The notes under the pieces: generated by a model
Told to the model about the DNA's origin: nothing
Databases searched by the model: none
Seen by the model: the letters and a program-made list of their open reading frames with translations, nothing else
Program-made: the position numbers and the translations under genes
Assembly (NCBI RefSeq): GCF_900107045.1
Contig: NZ_FNON01000001.1
Span: forward strand, 372,001 to 436,000
Source: Amycolatopsis xylanica
GTDB taxonomy: Bacteria > Actinomycetota > Actinomycetes > Mycobacteriales > Pseudonocardiaceae
DNA: 64,000 bases
Direction: 5' to 3'
Shown: positions 18,491 through 26,351 of the stretch, piece after piece
How positions within the stretch are numbered: position 1 is the stretch's first letter
How the letters are laid out: each line of letters starts with the position of its first letter

Positions 18491-18955
18491 ATGACCATGA
18501 AGAGGATCTTGTCGGCGGCCGGCTGCGCGATCGCCGCGATGGTGAGCCTGGCGCCCGCGGCGACGGCGCAGGTCGAAGCCGCGCCGAACTGCCAGTACGG
18601 CGACACCTACGGCACCCGCGTCGACTCCGCGCAGGTAGGCGGGATGGGCGCCATTCAGCTCTGCCGTGACAGCAGTTACCGGTACTGGGCCTTTCTGCTG
18701 CTGAACCGGTCGCCGTCGTCCGGCCAGCATGGGCAGGGCTACCTCGAGCGCTACCGCGACGGGAAGTGGGAGAGCTACGTGACCTGCGACAGCTCCGGCG
18801 GCAACGGCAAGGTCTTACCCGGGCAGACCCGCTGCTGGACGCCGAAGTTCACGGGGTTGAGCGGGCACTACACGTTCCGGGCCTGGGGAGCGGTGTTCGA
18901 CAACCCGCGCCCCCACGACCCCGTCGCCTCCGGCTACACCAGCCTCACGCGCTGA
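18491..18955 (+). CDS. Small secreted protein with two likely disulfides and a TTA codon
   Basis: 154 residues. The signal peptide is clear (MKRILSAAGCAIAAMVSLAPAATAQ, cut near residue 26). The mature part has four cysteines (PNCQYG, IQLCRD, VTCDSS, TRCWTP) and is rich in aromatic residues, as in small secreted beta-sandwich proteins of streptomycetes; no family is assigned. Codon 109 is TTA (18815-18817). TTA is rare in such genomes and often ties expression to development through the bldA tRNA (known in Streptomyces; inference here). A GTCGTGAG palindrome begins two bases after the stop. Confidence 0.72.
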   Translation: MTMKRILSAAGCAIAAMVSLAPAATAQVEAAPNCQYGDTYGTRVDSAQVGGMGAIQLCRDSSYRYWAFLLLNRSPSSGQHGQGYLERYRDGKWESYVTCDSSGGNGKVLPGQTRCWTPKFTGLSGHYTFRAWGAVFDNPRPHDPVASGYTSLTR

Positions 18956-18957
18956 CC

Positions 18958-19008
18958 GGGTCGTGAGTGTTCTGACCGGTTCTAACCGGCCGCGCCACTC
19001 ACGACCCC
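18958..19008. repeat. GTCGTGAG palindrome, copy 1
   Basis: Imperfect palindrome of about 50 bases: outer arms GGGTCGTGAGTG / CACTCACGACCC and core ACCGGTTCTAACCGG. It starts two bases after the stop of the secreted protein gene and probably acts as a terminator. Confidence 0.8.
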
Positions 19009-19035
19009 AGCCGCACGTCCGCCCACTCATCAACC

Positions 19036-19185
19036 CACACATAAGCCACGTTCGTTCCCCTGAGCGTGGCAGAGGTCGTGAGCGTTGCGGGCGGTTCTAA
19101 CCGCCCGCAACGCTCACGACCCCGATACCCACACCCGCGTGTGGAACGGGAGTTGCTGCAGAGGCGGGTGTGACTCCTGGGGCTC
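19036..19185. repeat. Composite repeat module (X - palindrome - Y), copy A
   Basis: Segment X at 19036-19068 and segment Y at 19147-19185 flank a palindrome. The same two segments recur inverted at 35895-35927 (32 of 33 identical) and 35739-35777 (about 37 of 39 identical), again with a palindrome between them. They have no coding potential. The region between the flanking genes (18956-19221) holds only these repeats. Confidence 0.75.
19074..19121. repeat. GTCGTGAG palindrome, copy 2 (perfect)
   Basis: 48 bases with perfect 23-base arms around a 2-base centre CT; the arm begins GGTCGTGAGCGTTGCGGGCG. It is the most symmetrical member of the family in this window. Confidence 0.85.
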
Positions 19186-19228
19186 GTGAGTGGTACGGCC
19201 GGTTCTAACCGGCCGTACCACTCACGAG
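19183..19228. repeat. GTCGTGAG palindrome, copy 3 (perfect, overlaps a stop codon)
   Basis: 46 bases with perfect 22-base arms (arm begins CTCGTGAGTGGTACGGCCGG). The TGA stop of the minus-strand XRE-cupin gene (19222-19224) lies inside the right arm. Confidence 0.85.
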
Positions 19229-19791
19229 TGCTCTGAGATCTCGAAGCTCCTCGTGTCCGGCTCGAGTGCTTCGAAGATGTGCGGCGCGTCGCCGGGGTAG
19301 GAGATGTAGTCGCCCGGCCCCAGCTCCACGGGGTCGTCGAGTGGCCCGACGAGCGCGCGGCCCGTCGCGATCACGATGTGCTCGATGACGCCGCGCATAT
19401 GCGGTTCGGAAACGCGGGCCGAGCCCGGCTGCGCGACGATCTGGTACAGGTCGCGCTGCGCGTTCGGCGGGCACGACGAGAGCAGCGTGCAGAGGTAGTG
19501 CGCGCGCTCCGAGTACACCTGGGGACCTTCGCCGGCCCTGATCAGCCGTACCTGCGGAACCGGCGGCTCGAAAAGCCGCGACAGGGGCACGTCCAGCGCG
19601 ACCGCGAGCGCCCAGAGCGTCTCGACGCTCGGGTTGCCGGTGCCCGACTCGAGCTGCGAAAGCGTCGACTTGGCGATGCGCGCCCGTTTGGCGACCTCGG
19701 TGAGCGAAAGCCCCGCGTGAGAGCGCTCGCGGCGTAGTGACGCCGCGATCACGTCCAGTGGTGGGCCGCCCTTGGGCTGGTCGTGTTGCAT
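19222..19791 (-). CDS. XRE-family regulator with C-terminal cupin domain
   Basis: 189 residues. The HTH_XRE domain spans about residues 12-68 ('IAASLRRERSHAGLSLTEVAKRARIAKSTLSQLESGTGNPSVETLWALAVALDVPLSRLF'). A cupin sensor follows (HMRGVIEHIVIATGRALVGP...LGPGDYISYPGDAPHIFEA). The ATG at 19791 follows the promoter directly. It is divergent from azlCD, with two matching 16-base palindromes around the intergenic region, so it most likely controls that transporter. The last codons lie in a dispersed palindrome. Confidence 0.9.
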   Translation of the reverse strand: MQHDQPKGGPPLDVIAASLRRERSHAGLSLTEVAKRARIAKSTLSQLESGTGNPSVETLWALAVALDVPLSRLFEPPVPQVRLIRAGEGPQVYSERAHYLCTLLSSCPPNAQRDLYQIVAQPGSARVSEPHMRGVIEHIVIATGRALVGPLDDPVELGPGDYISYPGDAPHIFEALEPDTRSFEISEHS

Positions 19792-19814
19792 GTGTTCGCT
19801 CCAGCGGTCGTTCC

Positions 19815-19878
19815 GTTCGACTTGACGAACGGGCGCGAAGTGTTCAGTATATGATGCTATGCGTTCGATTTGGCGAAC
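19815..19878. promoter_or_regulatory. Twin operators of the XRE-cupin regulator
   Basis: GTTCG-N6-CGAAC occurs at 19815-19830 and 19863-19878, 48 bases apart (centre to centre). The first lies just upstream of the regulator start; the second lies over the first codons of azlC. Between them TATATGAT (about 19849-19856) is a good -10 for azlC. Repression of both genes is inferred. Confidence 0.65.
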
Positions 19879-20545
19879 TTTGGATCGGCGGCTCGCCAGG
19901 GACATCGGCCTGGTCTGTCTCGCCGACACGATTGTGGGGGTTTCGTACGGCGCCATCGCCGTCAGCTCCGGCTTCCCGGTGTGGTCGCCGATGCTGCTGT
20001 CGCTGCTGGTCTTCGCCGGCGCGTCGCAGTTCATGTTCATCGGCATCGTCGCCTCCGGCGGCAACCCGGTCGCGGCCGTCGTGGCCGGGCTGCTGGTCAA
20101 CGCCCGGCACCTGCCGTTCGGCTTCGCCATCGGCGACGCGCTCGGCCGGGGCTGGGCGCGCCGCGTGGCGGGCAGTCACCTGATGATCGACGAATCGGTC
20201 GCCTTCGCGCTGGCGCAGGAGGACGCGGCCAAGCGCCGCGCGGCGTACTGGGCGTGCGGGATCGGGCTCTTCGTCTGCTGGAACATCGGTGTGGTCATCG
20301 GCGCGTTCGCGGGCACGGCGATCAGTGACACGGACGCGTTCGGGCTCGACGCGGCGTTCCCCGCGGTGCTGCTGGCGCTCGTGCTGCCGTCGCTGAAGGA
20401 CCGCGCGACCCGGCTGCCGGTCGCGATCGGCGTGGTCGTCGCGCTGGCGACCACCCCGTTCCTGCCCGCCGGGCTGCCGGTGCTGCTGGCACTGGTCGGC
20501 GTGTTCGCGGCGGTCGACCGCCAGAAGGTGGAGGTGATGAGCTGA
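19859..20545 (+). CDS. azlC: AzlC family branched-chain amino acid exporter subunit
   Basis: 228-residue membrane protein of the AzlC/YgaZ family, the large subunit of a two-part amino acid exporter. Typical stretches include '[21 protein letters not shown]' and 'NARHLPFG'. About seven membrane segments are seen. An operator palindrome covers codons 3-7, and a -10-like element ends only a few bases before the ATG, so the mRNA may be leaderless; a later start is possible. It overlaps azlD by one base (TGATG). Confidence 0.9.
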   Translation: MRSIWRTLDRRLARDIGLVCLADTIVGVSYGAIAVSSGFPVWSPMLLSLLVFAGASQFMFIGIVASGGNPVAAVVAGLLVNARHLPFGFAIGDALGRGWARRVAGSHLMIDESVAFALAQEDAAKRRAAYWACGIGLFVCWNIGVVIGAFAGTAISDTDAFGLDAAFPAVLLALVLPSLKDRATRLPVAIGVVVALATTPFLPAGLPVLLALVGVFAAVDRQKVEVMS

Positions 20546-20865
20546 TGGAGCCGTTGACGCTGGTCATCGCCGGGCTCGTGCTCGGGGCCGGCACGTTCGC
20601 GTTCCGGTTCGCGGGCCCGGTGCTGCGCGCGAAGATGACCTTGTCCCCGCGTGCCGAGAAACTCATGACCGTCTCGGCGGTCGTGCTGCTGGCCGCGCTG
20701 GTCGGCATCGCCGCGCTCACGGAAGGTCACGGTTTCGCGGGCATCGCGCGCCCGGCCGGTGTGCTGGTCGGGGGAGTGCTGGCCTGGCGCAAGGCGCCGT
20801 TCGTGGTCGTCGTGCTCGCCGCGGCGGCCACGGCGGCGTTGCTTCGCCTGGCAGGTGTGCCCTAG
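20545..20865 (+). CDS. azlD: AzlD family transporter subunit
   Basis: 106 residues with four hydrophobic segments, matching the small AzlD/YgaH partner of AzlC ('[37 protein letters not shown]', ending in '[18 protein letters not shown]'). The ATG overlaps the azlC stop by one base, so the two subunits are coupled. Together they would export branched-chain or related amino acids. Confidence 0.9.
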   Translation: MEPLTLVIAGLVLGAGTFAFRFAGPVLRAKMTLSPRAEKLMTVSAVVLLAALVGIAALTEGHGFAGIARPAGVLVGGVLAWRKAPFVVVVLAAAATAALLRLAGVP

Positions 20866-20921
20866 CCGCCAGTGACCTGGGCGGATCGCCTAGAGTAGTG
20901 GGAAGGTCTTCGGGAGGTCAG

Positions 20922-21539
20922 GTGTCGGTCGCTCGGCCGTTGGTGGGTGTGCTCGCTCTGCAGGGCGCCGTGCGTGAGCACGTCGCGATGCTGGAGCACG
21001 CCGGCGCGCGCGCCATCGGCGTGCGCAGGCTCGACGAACTGTCCGAAGTGGACGGTCTGGTGCTGCCGGGTGGCGAGTCGACCACCATGTCGAAGCTGCT
21101 CGAGACGTTCGAGCTGCTGGAGCCGCTGCGTGAGCGCATCGCGGGCGGCATGCCCGCGTTCGGCTCGTGCGCCGGGATGATCCTGCTGGCCAAGCAGGCG
21201 CTCGACGGCAGGCCCGACCAGCAGCAGCTCGGCGGGCTCGACATCGTCGTCCGGCGCAACGCGTTCGGCAGGCAGGTCGACTCGTTCGAAGAGGATCTGG
21301 AGTTCGCCGGGCTGGACGGTCCGTTGCCCGCGGTGTTCATCCGCGCCCCGTGGGTCGAGAAGGCGGGCGACGACGTCGAGGTGCTGGCCCGCGTGCCGCG
21401 CACCCCGTCGGCCGGTGAGGCGGCCGATAGGATCGTCGCGGTCCGGCAGGGGACGGTGCTCGCCACCGCGTTCCACCCGGAGCTGACGGGGGACGAGCGG
21501 GTGCACCGGTTGTTCGTGGAAATCGTGCGCGAGGCGTAG
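20922..21539 (+). CDS. pdxT: Pyridoxal 5'-phosphate synthase, glutaminase subunit
   Basis: 205-residue class I glutamine amidotransferase that feeds ammonia to PdxS. Visible are '[13 protein letters not shown]', the oxyanion loop 'LPGGESTTM', the nucleophile elbow '[10 protein letters not shown]' with the catalytic Cys and '[10 protein letters not shown]' with the catalytic His-x-Glu. The GTG at 20922 directly follows GGGAGGTCAG; the in-frame GTG at 20898 has no such site. It is followed by yebC after 33 bases, as in mycobacteria. Confidence 0.95.
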   Translation: MSVARPLVGVLALQGAVREHVAMLEHAGARAIGVRRLDELSEVDGLVLPGGESTTMSKLLETFELLEPLRERIAGGMPAFGSCAGMILLAKQALDGRPDQQQLGGLDIVVRRNAFGRQVDSFEEDLEFAGLDGPLPAVFIRAPWVEKAGDDVEVLARVPRTPSAGEAADRIVAVRQGTVLATAFHPELTGDERVHRLFVEIVREA

Positions 21540-21572
21540 GCGCAGCAGCTGCGCATTGCAGATGGAGGAGAG

Positions 21573-22328
21573 ATGAGCGGCCACTCCAAATGGGCCACTA
21601 CGAAGCACAAGAAGGCCAACCTCGACGCGAAGCGCGGCAAGCTCTTCGCGAGGTTGATCAAGAACATCGAGGTGGCCGCGCGCACCGGCACCGGCGGTGG
21701 CGACCCGGACGGCAACCCGACGCTCTACGACGCCATCCAGAAGGCCAAGCGCAACTCGGTGCCCCAGGACAACATCGAGCGCGCGCGCAAGCGCGGCGCC
21801 GGTGAAGAGGCGGGCGGCGCCGACTGGCAGACCATCACCTACGAGGGCTATGGCCCCAACGGTGTCGCCGTCCTGATCGAGTGCCTCACCGACAACAAGA
21901 ACCGCGCCGCCATGGAGGTGCGCACCGCGCTCACCCGCAACAACGGCTCGCTGGCCGACCCGGGTTCGGTGTCGTACATGTTCAACCGCAAGGGCGTGGT
22001 GATCATGCCCAAGGCCGACGCGACCGAGGACGACGTCCTCATGGCCGTGCTCGACGCCGGCGCCGAAGAGGTCAACGACCTCGACGAGAACTTCGAGATC
22101 GTCTCCGAGGCGACCGACCTGCTGCCGGTGCGCAAAGCCTTGCAGGAAGCCGGTTTCGAGTACGACTCGGCCGACCTCACCTTCCTCCCGTCGGTCAGCG
22201 TGCCGCTGGACGTCGAGGGCGCCAAGAAGGTTTTCAAGCTCATCGACGCGCTCGAAGACTGCGACGATGTGCAGAACGTCTGGGCCAACTTCGACGTCTC
22301 CGATGAGGTCATGGCCGAAGTCGGCTGA
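21573..22328 (+). CDS. yebC: YebC/PmpR family protein
   Basis: 251-residue TACO1/YebC family protein, highly conserved ('[15 protein letters not shown]', '[20 protein letters not shown]', '[18 protein letters not shown]'). Members act as DNA-binding regulators or, as shown more recently, help ribosomes through difficult proline stretches. A strong Shine-Dalgarno sequence (GGAGGAGAG) precedes the ATG. It lies in the conserved pdxT-yebC-ruvC neighbourhood, here separated from ruvC by two extra genes. Confidence 0.95.
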   Translation: MSGHSKWATTKHKKANLDAKRGKLFARLIKNIEVAARTGTGGGDPDGNPTLYDAIQKAKRNSVPQDNIERARKRGAGEEAGGADWQTITYEGYGPNGVAVLIECLTDNKNRAAMEVRTALTRNNGSLADPGSVSYMFNRKGVVIMPKADATEDDVLMAVLDAGAEEVNDLDENFEIVSEATDLLPVRKALQEAGFEYDSADLTFLPSVSVPLDVEGAKKVFKLIDALEDCDDVQNVWANFDVSDEVMAEVG

Positions 22329-22337
22329 CTTTTTTTG
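22314..22337 (+). terminator. Possible T-rich terminator at the yebC end
   Basis: A short stem (GCCG-AAGT-CGGC) over the last yebC codons is followed by CTGA and a run of eight T residues, a striking feature in this GC-rich context. The stem is short, so this is tentative. Confidence 0.35.
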
Positions 22338-22373
22338 TTGGCACACTGGGAATGAACGAGGGCGTGGGGCAGA

Positions 22374-22898
22374 ATGGCCGCCGTGACGACGACCGACTCC
22401 CTCACCGCCCAGGAATCTCAGCTTGTCGAGTGGATCGAGGCGCAGGCGAAGGAGCGGGGCAACGCCGTCATCAGTGTCCCTGAGGACTCCGACGGCGCCG
22501 GCTACTGCTTCACCGCCTGCGCCTGGGCGCTCCACGAGGTGCCCGAGGCGGTCGTCATCGGCCTGCCCGCGCACATGGGCCCGGTGTTGCTCGACGCCTA
22601 TGTGGACCGAGCCGCCGCCGGCGAGGACTTCGAGACCGGGCGTCGCTACGTCGACTTCTTCGAGGGCGTCTCGGTCACGTTCGAATGGGTCGCCAAGGGA
22701 CACTATCCCGAGTTCTTCGGGAGCGCGTTCCTGATCTACCCCGACGGCGACTTCCCGGCCTTGCAGCTGATCGTCGCCACCCCGGACGGGCACTGGCCGT
22801 GGAGTCCCTCGGCGCCCGAAGGCTTCGCCGACTGGCAGCCGGTGCTCACCGAATCCGGTCTCCCCGAGAGCTGGACACCCGGCGTAGACGGCGTTTGA
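22374..22898 (+). CDS. DUF4262 domain protein
   Basis: 174 residues resembling DUF4262 proteins, which are widespread in actinobacteria and uncharacterised. Visible are an acidic N-terminal helix, 'GYCFTACAWALHEVPEAVVIGLP' and the C-terminal 'PEFFGSAFLIYPDGDFPALQLIVATPDGHWPW', typical of the family. There is no signal peptide. ATG at 22374 and GTG at 22383 are both possible. The stop codon directly adjoins a CGAAAG palindrome. Confidence 0.75.
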   Translation: MAAVTTTDSLTAQESQLVEWIEAQAKERGNAVISVPEDSDGAGYCFTACAWALHEVPEAVVIGLPAHMGPVLLDAYVDRAAAGEDFETGRRYVDFFEGVSVTFEWVAKGHYPEFFGSAFLIYPDGDFPALQLIVATPDGHWPWSPSAPEGFADWQPVLTESGLPESWTPGVDGV

Positions 22899-22954
22899 AA
22901 GCCCGAAAGCCACTTTCGTCAGGTCTCATCTGACGAAAGTGGCTTTCGGGCTTT
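22898..22954. repeat. CGAAAG palindrome, second locus
   Basis: 25-base arms at 22898-22922 and 22930-22954 (AAAGCCCGAAAGCCACTTTC... and complement) with a 7-base loop and T-rich flank (CTTTTCTG). This is the same family as 9521-9600 with compensatory changes in both arms, and it is suited to terminate transcription. Confidence 0.75.
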
Positions 22955-22974
22955 TCTGAGCGCCGTGCTCAGGC

Positions 22975-23020
22975 GTCGTGAGTGGCGCGGCCGGTTCTAA
23001 CCGGCCAAAACACTCACGAC
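22975..23020. repeat. GTCGTGAG palindrome, copy 4 (contains a stop codon)
   Basis: Outer arms GTCGTGAGTG / CACTCACGAC and core GGCCGGTTCTAACCGGCC. The minus-strand cupin gene ends inside it: its TGA is 23014-23016. Confidence 0.82.
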
Positions 23021-23403
23021 CCCGAGAACTCGACCGAGTCGTCGGTGTAGGGCGGGACCACGACGGTGCCCACCAGGCTCCAGGTGCCCAGGGACGAGGC
23101 CGACTGCCACACCCCGGCGGGCACGACGACCTGGGGGCGTTGACCGGCGGCGACGTCCAGGCCGAGCACCACGTGCGAGATCGAGCCGTCGGGGGACTCC
23201 AGGGTCATCGCGACCGGCGAACCCCCGTGGAACAGCCAGATCTCGAGGCGGTCCAAGCGGTGCCGCGCCGAGACCGAGGGCGGCTCCAGCAGGTAGTAGA
23301 TCGCCGAGGCCTCGGAAGAGCGGTGGCTTTGGGTGAAGAGACCGCCTTCGACCGGGAGCGGGACCAGGCCCAGGTGTTCGATGATCTCCGAAGGGGTCGG
23401 CAT
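23014..23403 (-). CDS. Cupin_5 (DUF985) family protein
   Basis: 129 residues of the DUF985/cupin_5 family, small beta-barrel proteins whose members may act on nucleotide or sugar substrates; the function is not established. Family stretches are 'IIEHLGLVPLPVEGGLF', 'SAIYYLLEPPS', 'HRLDRLEIWLFHGGSPV', 'VVLGLDVAAGQRPQVVVPAGVWQSA'. The ATG at 23403 was chosen; a GTG a few codons upstream is possible. It is divergent from ruvC. Confidence 0.82.
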   Translation of the reverse strand: MPTPSEIIEHLGLVPLPVEGGLFTQSHRSSEASAIYYLLEPPSVSARHRLDRLEIWLFHGGSPVAMTLESPDGSISHVVLGLDVAAGQRPQVVVPAGVWQSASSLGTWSLVGTVVVPPYTDDSVEFSGS

Positions 23404-23477
23404 GTCTGCGGCTGAGCTCACCCGTCGAACGGTAGCCTGATTCCTCGAACTGGTGTTCGCGGGAAGGAAAACCACAC

Positions 23478-24050
23478 GTGCGGGTATTCGGGGTCGACCC
23501 CGGTCTGACCAGGTGCGGGTTCGGCGTCGTCGACGGCGGGACCGGCCGGTCGGTCAGTGCTGTCGCGGTCGACGTGATCCGCACGCCCGCCGACATGGAC
23601 CTCGCCCAGCGGCTCATGGGGATCTCCGACGCCGCCGAGCGCTGGATGGACCTCTACAAGCCGGAGGCCGTGGCCGTCGAGCGGGTGTTCGCGCAGCACA
23701 ACGTGCGGACCGCGATGGGCACCGCGCAGGCGGGCGGTGTGGTGGCGCTGGCCGCCGCGCGGCGGAACCTGCCGGTGGTGTTCCATACCCCCAGTGAGGT
23801 CAAGGCCGCGGTCACCGGCTCGGGCCGCGCGGACAAGGCCCAGGTCACCGGCATGGTCATGCGGCTGCTGAAGATCACCGAAAGCCTTGGCCCGCCGGAT
23901 GCCGCCGACGCGCTCGCCTTGGCCATCTGCCATCTTTGGCGCGAGCCCATGCGGGTCCGCCTCGAGGAGGCGGAGGCGAGGGCCAAGGAGATGGCGAAGG
24001 TGCACAAGGCAAGGCTGGCGGCGGCCGCGAAACAGGCAGGTAGGCGATGA
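23478..24050 (+). CDS. ruvC: Crossover junction endodeoxyribonuclease RuvC
   Basis: 190-residue Holliday junction resolvase. The RNase H-like fold begins with '[19 protein letters not shown]', whose Asp is the first metal ligand. The catalytic Glu is in '[10 protein letters not shown]', and the final acidic pair lies in '[15 protein letters not shown]'. The GTG at 23478 has GGGAAGG upstream. It overlaps ruvA by four bases (ATGA), heading a ruvCAB operon that resolves recombination intermediates. Confidence 0.95.
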   Translation: MRVFGVDPGLTRCGFGVVDGGTGRSVSAVAVDVIRTPADMDLAQRLMGISDAAERWMDLYKPEAVAVERVFAQHNVRTAMGTAQAGGVVALAAARRNLPVVFHTPSEVKAAVTGSGRADKAQVTGMVMRLLKITESLGPPDAADALALAICHLWREPMRVRLEEAEARAKEMAKVHKARLAAAAKQAGRR

Positions 24051-24640
24051 TTTCCTCAGTACGCGGCGAAGTTCTCTCCGTCAGTCTCGACCATGTGGTC
24101 GTCGAGGTCGGGGGAGTGGGCCTCGCGGTCCAGTGCACCCCGTCGACGCTCGCCACGCTGCGCCGCGGCGAGGAGACCCGGCTGCACACCGCGCTCGTGG
24201 TCCGCGAGGACTCGCTGACCCTCTTCGGGTTCGCCGATGCCGACGCGCGCGAGCTGTTCGGGTTGCTGCAGACGGTTTCCGGCATCGGGCCGAGGCTCGC
24301 GCTGGCGACGCTCGCCGTGCTCGACCCGGACAAGCTCCGCGCCGCGCTCGTCGAAGGCAACATCACCGTGCTCACCCAGGTGCCCGGCATCGGCCGCAAG
24401 GGCGCCGAGCGGCTCACGCTCGAGCTGCGCGACAAGGTCAACGCCATCCCCGGCGCCGAGGGTGTCACCTCGGCAGCGCCGTCGGCGATCCGCGCCGAGG
24501 TGGTGGAAGCGTTGGCAGGACTGGGTTTCCCGGCCAAGCAGGCCGAGCTCACCGTCGACAAGGTGCTCTCCGAGCAGGCCGACGCGAACACGTCGACCGT
24601 GCTGCGTGCCGCGCTCGCGACCCTCGGCCGGAAGCGGTAG
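24047..24640 (+). CDS. ruvA: Holliday junction branch migration protein RuvA
   Basis: 197-residue junction-binding subunit of the RuvAB motor. The N-terminal OB domain begins '[26 protein letters not shown]'. The paired helix-hairpin-helix motifs are '[17 protein letters not shown]' and '[19 protein letters not shown]'. The C-terminal domain III that touches RuvB is also present ([19 protein letters not shown]). It overlaps ruvC and lies 24 bases before ruvB. Confidence 0.95.
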   Translation: MISSVRGEVLSVSLDHVVVEVGGVGLAVQCTPSTLATLRRGEETRLHTALVVREDSLTLFGFADADARELFGLLQTVSGIGPRLALATLAVLDPDKLRAALVEGNITVLTQVPGIGRKGAERLTLELRDKVNAIPGAEGVTSAAPSAIRAEVVEALAGLGFPAKQAELTVDKVLSEQADANTSTVLRAALATLGRKR

Positions 24641-24664
24641 GCGCCCGGCGTGGAGTATGAAGCC

Positions 24665-25708
24665 ATGACCGAGCCGGACGACGAGACGCTGTCCGCGCTC
24701 GCGCACACCGGCGAGCAGGACGTGGAAGTCACGCTGCGGCCCAAGAAACTCGGCGAGTTCATCGGCCAGCCCCGCGTCCGTGAGCAGCTCGAACTGGTGC
24801 TGGAGAGCGCGCGCCGCCGCGGCGTGCCGCCCGATCACGTGCTGCTGTCGGGCCCGCCGGGCCTCGGCAAGACGAGCATGGCGATGATCATCGCCGCCGA
24901 GCTGGGTTCGGCGCTGCGGATCACCTCGGGCCCCGCGCTGGAACGCGCGGGCGACCTCGCGGCGATGCTGTCCAACCTGGCGCCAGGCGACGTGCTGTTC
25001 ATCGACGAGATCCACCGCATCGCCCGCCCGGCCGAGGAGATGCTGTACCTCGCGATGGAGGACTTCCGGGTCGACGTCGTCGTCGGCAAGGGCCCCGGCG
25101 CGACCAGCATCCCGCTGGAGATCGCGCCGTTCACCCTCGTCGGCGCGACCACCCGGTCCGGCGCGCTGACCGGCCCGCTGCGTGACCGGTTCGGCTTCAC
25201 CGGCCAGATGGAGTTCTACTCCGACGACGAGCTCGACCAGGTCGTCCGGCGGGCCGCGCGCATTCTCGACATCGAGATCGACCCGCTCGGGTCCGCCGAG
25301 ATCGCCCGGCGCAGCCGCGGCACGCCCCGGATCGCGAACCGCCTGCTCCGCCGCGTGCGCGACTACGCGGAGGTGCGGGCGGACGGGGTCGCCACCAAGC
25401 AGGTCGTGCGCGCCGCGCTCGAGGTCTACGACGTCGACGAGCTCGGCCTCGACCGGCTCGACCGCGCGGTGCTCGGCGCGCTGGTCAAGTCGTTCGGCGG
25501 CGGCCCGGTCGGGGTCTCGACGCTCGCCGTCGCGGTCGGTGAGGAGCCGACCACGGTGGAGGAGGTCTGTGAGCCCTACCTGGTGCGCGCCGGTATGCTC
25601 GCGCGCACTCCGCGTGGCCGGGTGGCTACCGCGGCGGCGTGGGAGCACCTCGGCCTTCAGCCCCCGGAACGCGTACTGCCCGACCCGGGACTGTTTGACC
25701 AGCCGTAA
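24665..25708 (+). CDS. ruvB: Holliday junction branch migration ATPase RuvB
   Basis: 347-residue AAA+ helicase. It has Walker A '[11 protein letters not shown]', Walker B 'LFIDEIH', the beta-hairpin region '[19 protein letters not shown]', sensor 1 'LVGATTRSG', the arginine finger 'PLRDRFG' and sensor 2 '[18 protein letters not shown]'. A winged helix follows. The ATG at 24665 has GGAG nine bases upstream and gives the usual start; a GTG at 24650 is in frame. Confidence 0.95.
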   Translation: MTEPDDETLSALAHTGEQDVEVTLRPKKLGEFIGQPRVREQLELVLESARRRGVPPDHVLLSGPPGLGKTSMAMIIAAELGSALRITSGPALERAGDLAAMLSNLAPGDVLFIDEIHRIARPAEEMLYLAMEDFRVDVVVGKGPGATSIPLEIAPFTLVGATTRSGALTGPLRDRFGFTGQMEFYSDDELDQVVRRAARILDIEIDPLGSAEIARRSRGTPRIANRLLRRVRDYAEVRADGVATKQVVRAALEVYDVDELGLDRLDRAVLGALVKSFGGGPVGVSTLAVAVGEEPTTVEEVCEPYLVRAGMLARTPRGRVATAAAWEHLGLQPPERVLPDPGLFDQP

Positions 25709-25785
25709 CCTGGCACACTCGAAAGAGCACATACCCCAAAACCGGACGTATCGACCCCCACACGGCGTCCGTCGAACGGAGAATC

Positions 25786-26172
25786 ATGCAACAGTTAGCG
25801 CTGCCCCTGCTTCTGGTCCTCGTGCTGGGCGCGACCCTTTTCATGGGCTCCCGCAAGCAGAAGAAGGTGCAGCAGGCTCAGAAGGACCTGCAGGACAGCA
25901 TCCAGCCCGGTGACCGCGTGATGACCACCTCCGGTCTCTACGGCACCGTCGCGGACGCCAGCTCCGACAGCACGATCGACATCGAGATCGCCCCTGGCGT
26001 CATCACCACGTGGCTGCGTCTCGCCGTGCGCGAGAAGGTCCAGCCCGAGGTCGAGGAGACCGAGGACGAGGTCGTGGCCGAGGAGTCGTCGATCATCGAG
26101 TCCTCCGCGGGCATCGAGGAGCAGAAGTCGACCGCCCAGGTCGCCGAGCCGCTGGAGCACGGCAAGAAGTAG
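25786..26172 (+). CDS. yajC: Preprotein translocase subunit YajC
   Basis: 128 residues. One N-terminal membrane segment (LPLLLVLVLGATLFMGS) is followed by the basic 'RKQKKVQQAQKDLQDSIQPGDRVMTTSGLYGTV', the YajC signature, and an acidic tail. It associates with SecDF in the inner membrane. The order ruvB-yajC-secD-secF is the standard actinobacterial arrangement. A hairpin lies between it and secD. Confidence 0.93.
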   Translation: MQQLALPLLLVLVLGATLFMGSRKQKKVQQAQKDLQDSIQPGDRVMTTSGLYGTVADASSDSTIDIEIAPGVITTWLRLAVREKVQPEVEETEDEVVAEESSIIESSAGIEEQKSTAQVAEPLEHGKK

Positions 26173-26229
26173 TACACGCGCTCCCGAAAACTCCCGACTT
26201 TCGTCGGGGGCGGGGGTTACGCCGGACTC

Positions 26230-26261
26230 ACGCAGCACCGAGTAGTGTCTCGGTGCTGCGT
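26230..26261. promoter_or_regulatory. Strong hairpin between yajC and secD
   Basis: Perfect 13-base arms (ACGCAGCACCGAG / CTCGGTGCTGCGT) with a 6-base loop, 58 bases after the yajC stop and about 90 before the secD start. A smaller hairpin (CCCGAC-TTTC-GTCGGG) lies at about 26193-26209. Either a terminator for yajC or an attenuator for secDF is possible; no T-run is present. Confidence 0.5.
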
Positions 26262-26351
26262 GCGTGCCCGCCGTCATATATTCGCGCGTGGAAGCGGTAG
26301 CACCACACACCATCCATGGGGAAACCCTCAGTTCGAGGAGACCGAAGCACC

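Noticed and set aside
18956-19221. tRNA or small RNA gene in the palindrome-rich gap
   Set aside because: The strong stems are simple palindromes without a cloverleaf, T-loop or CCA-type end; they match repeats elsewhere in the window.
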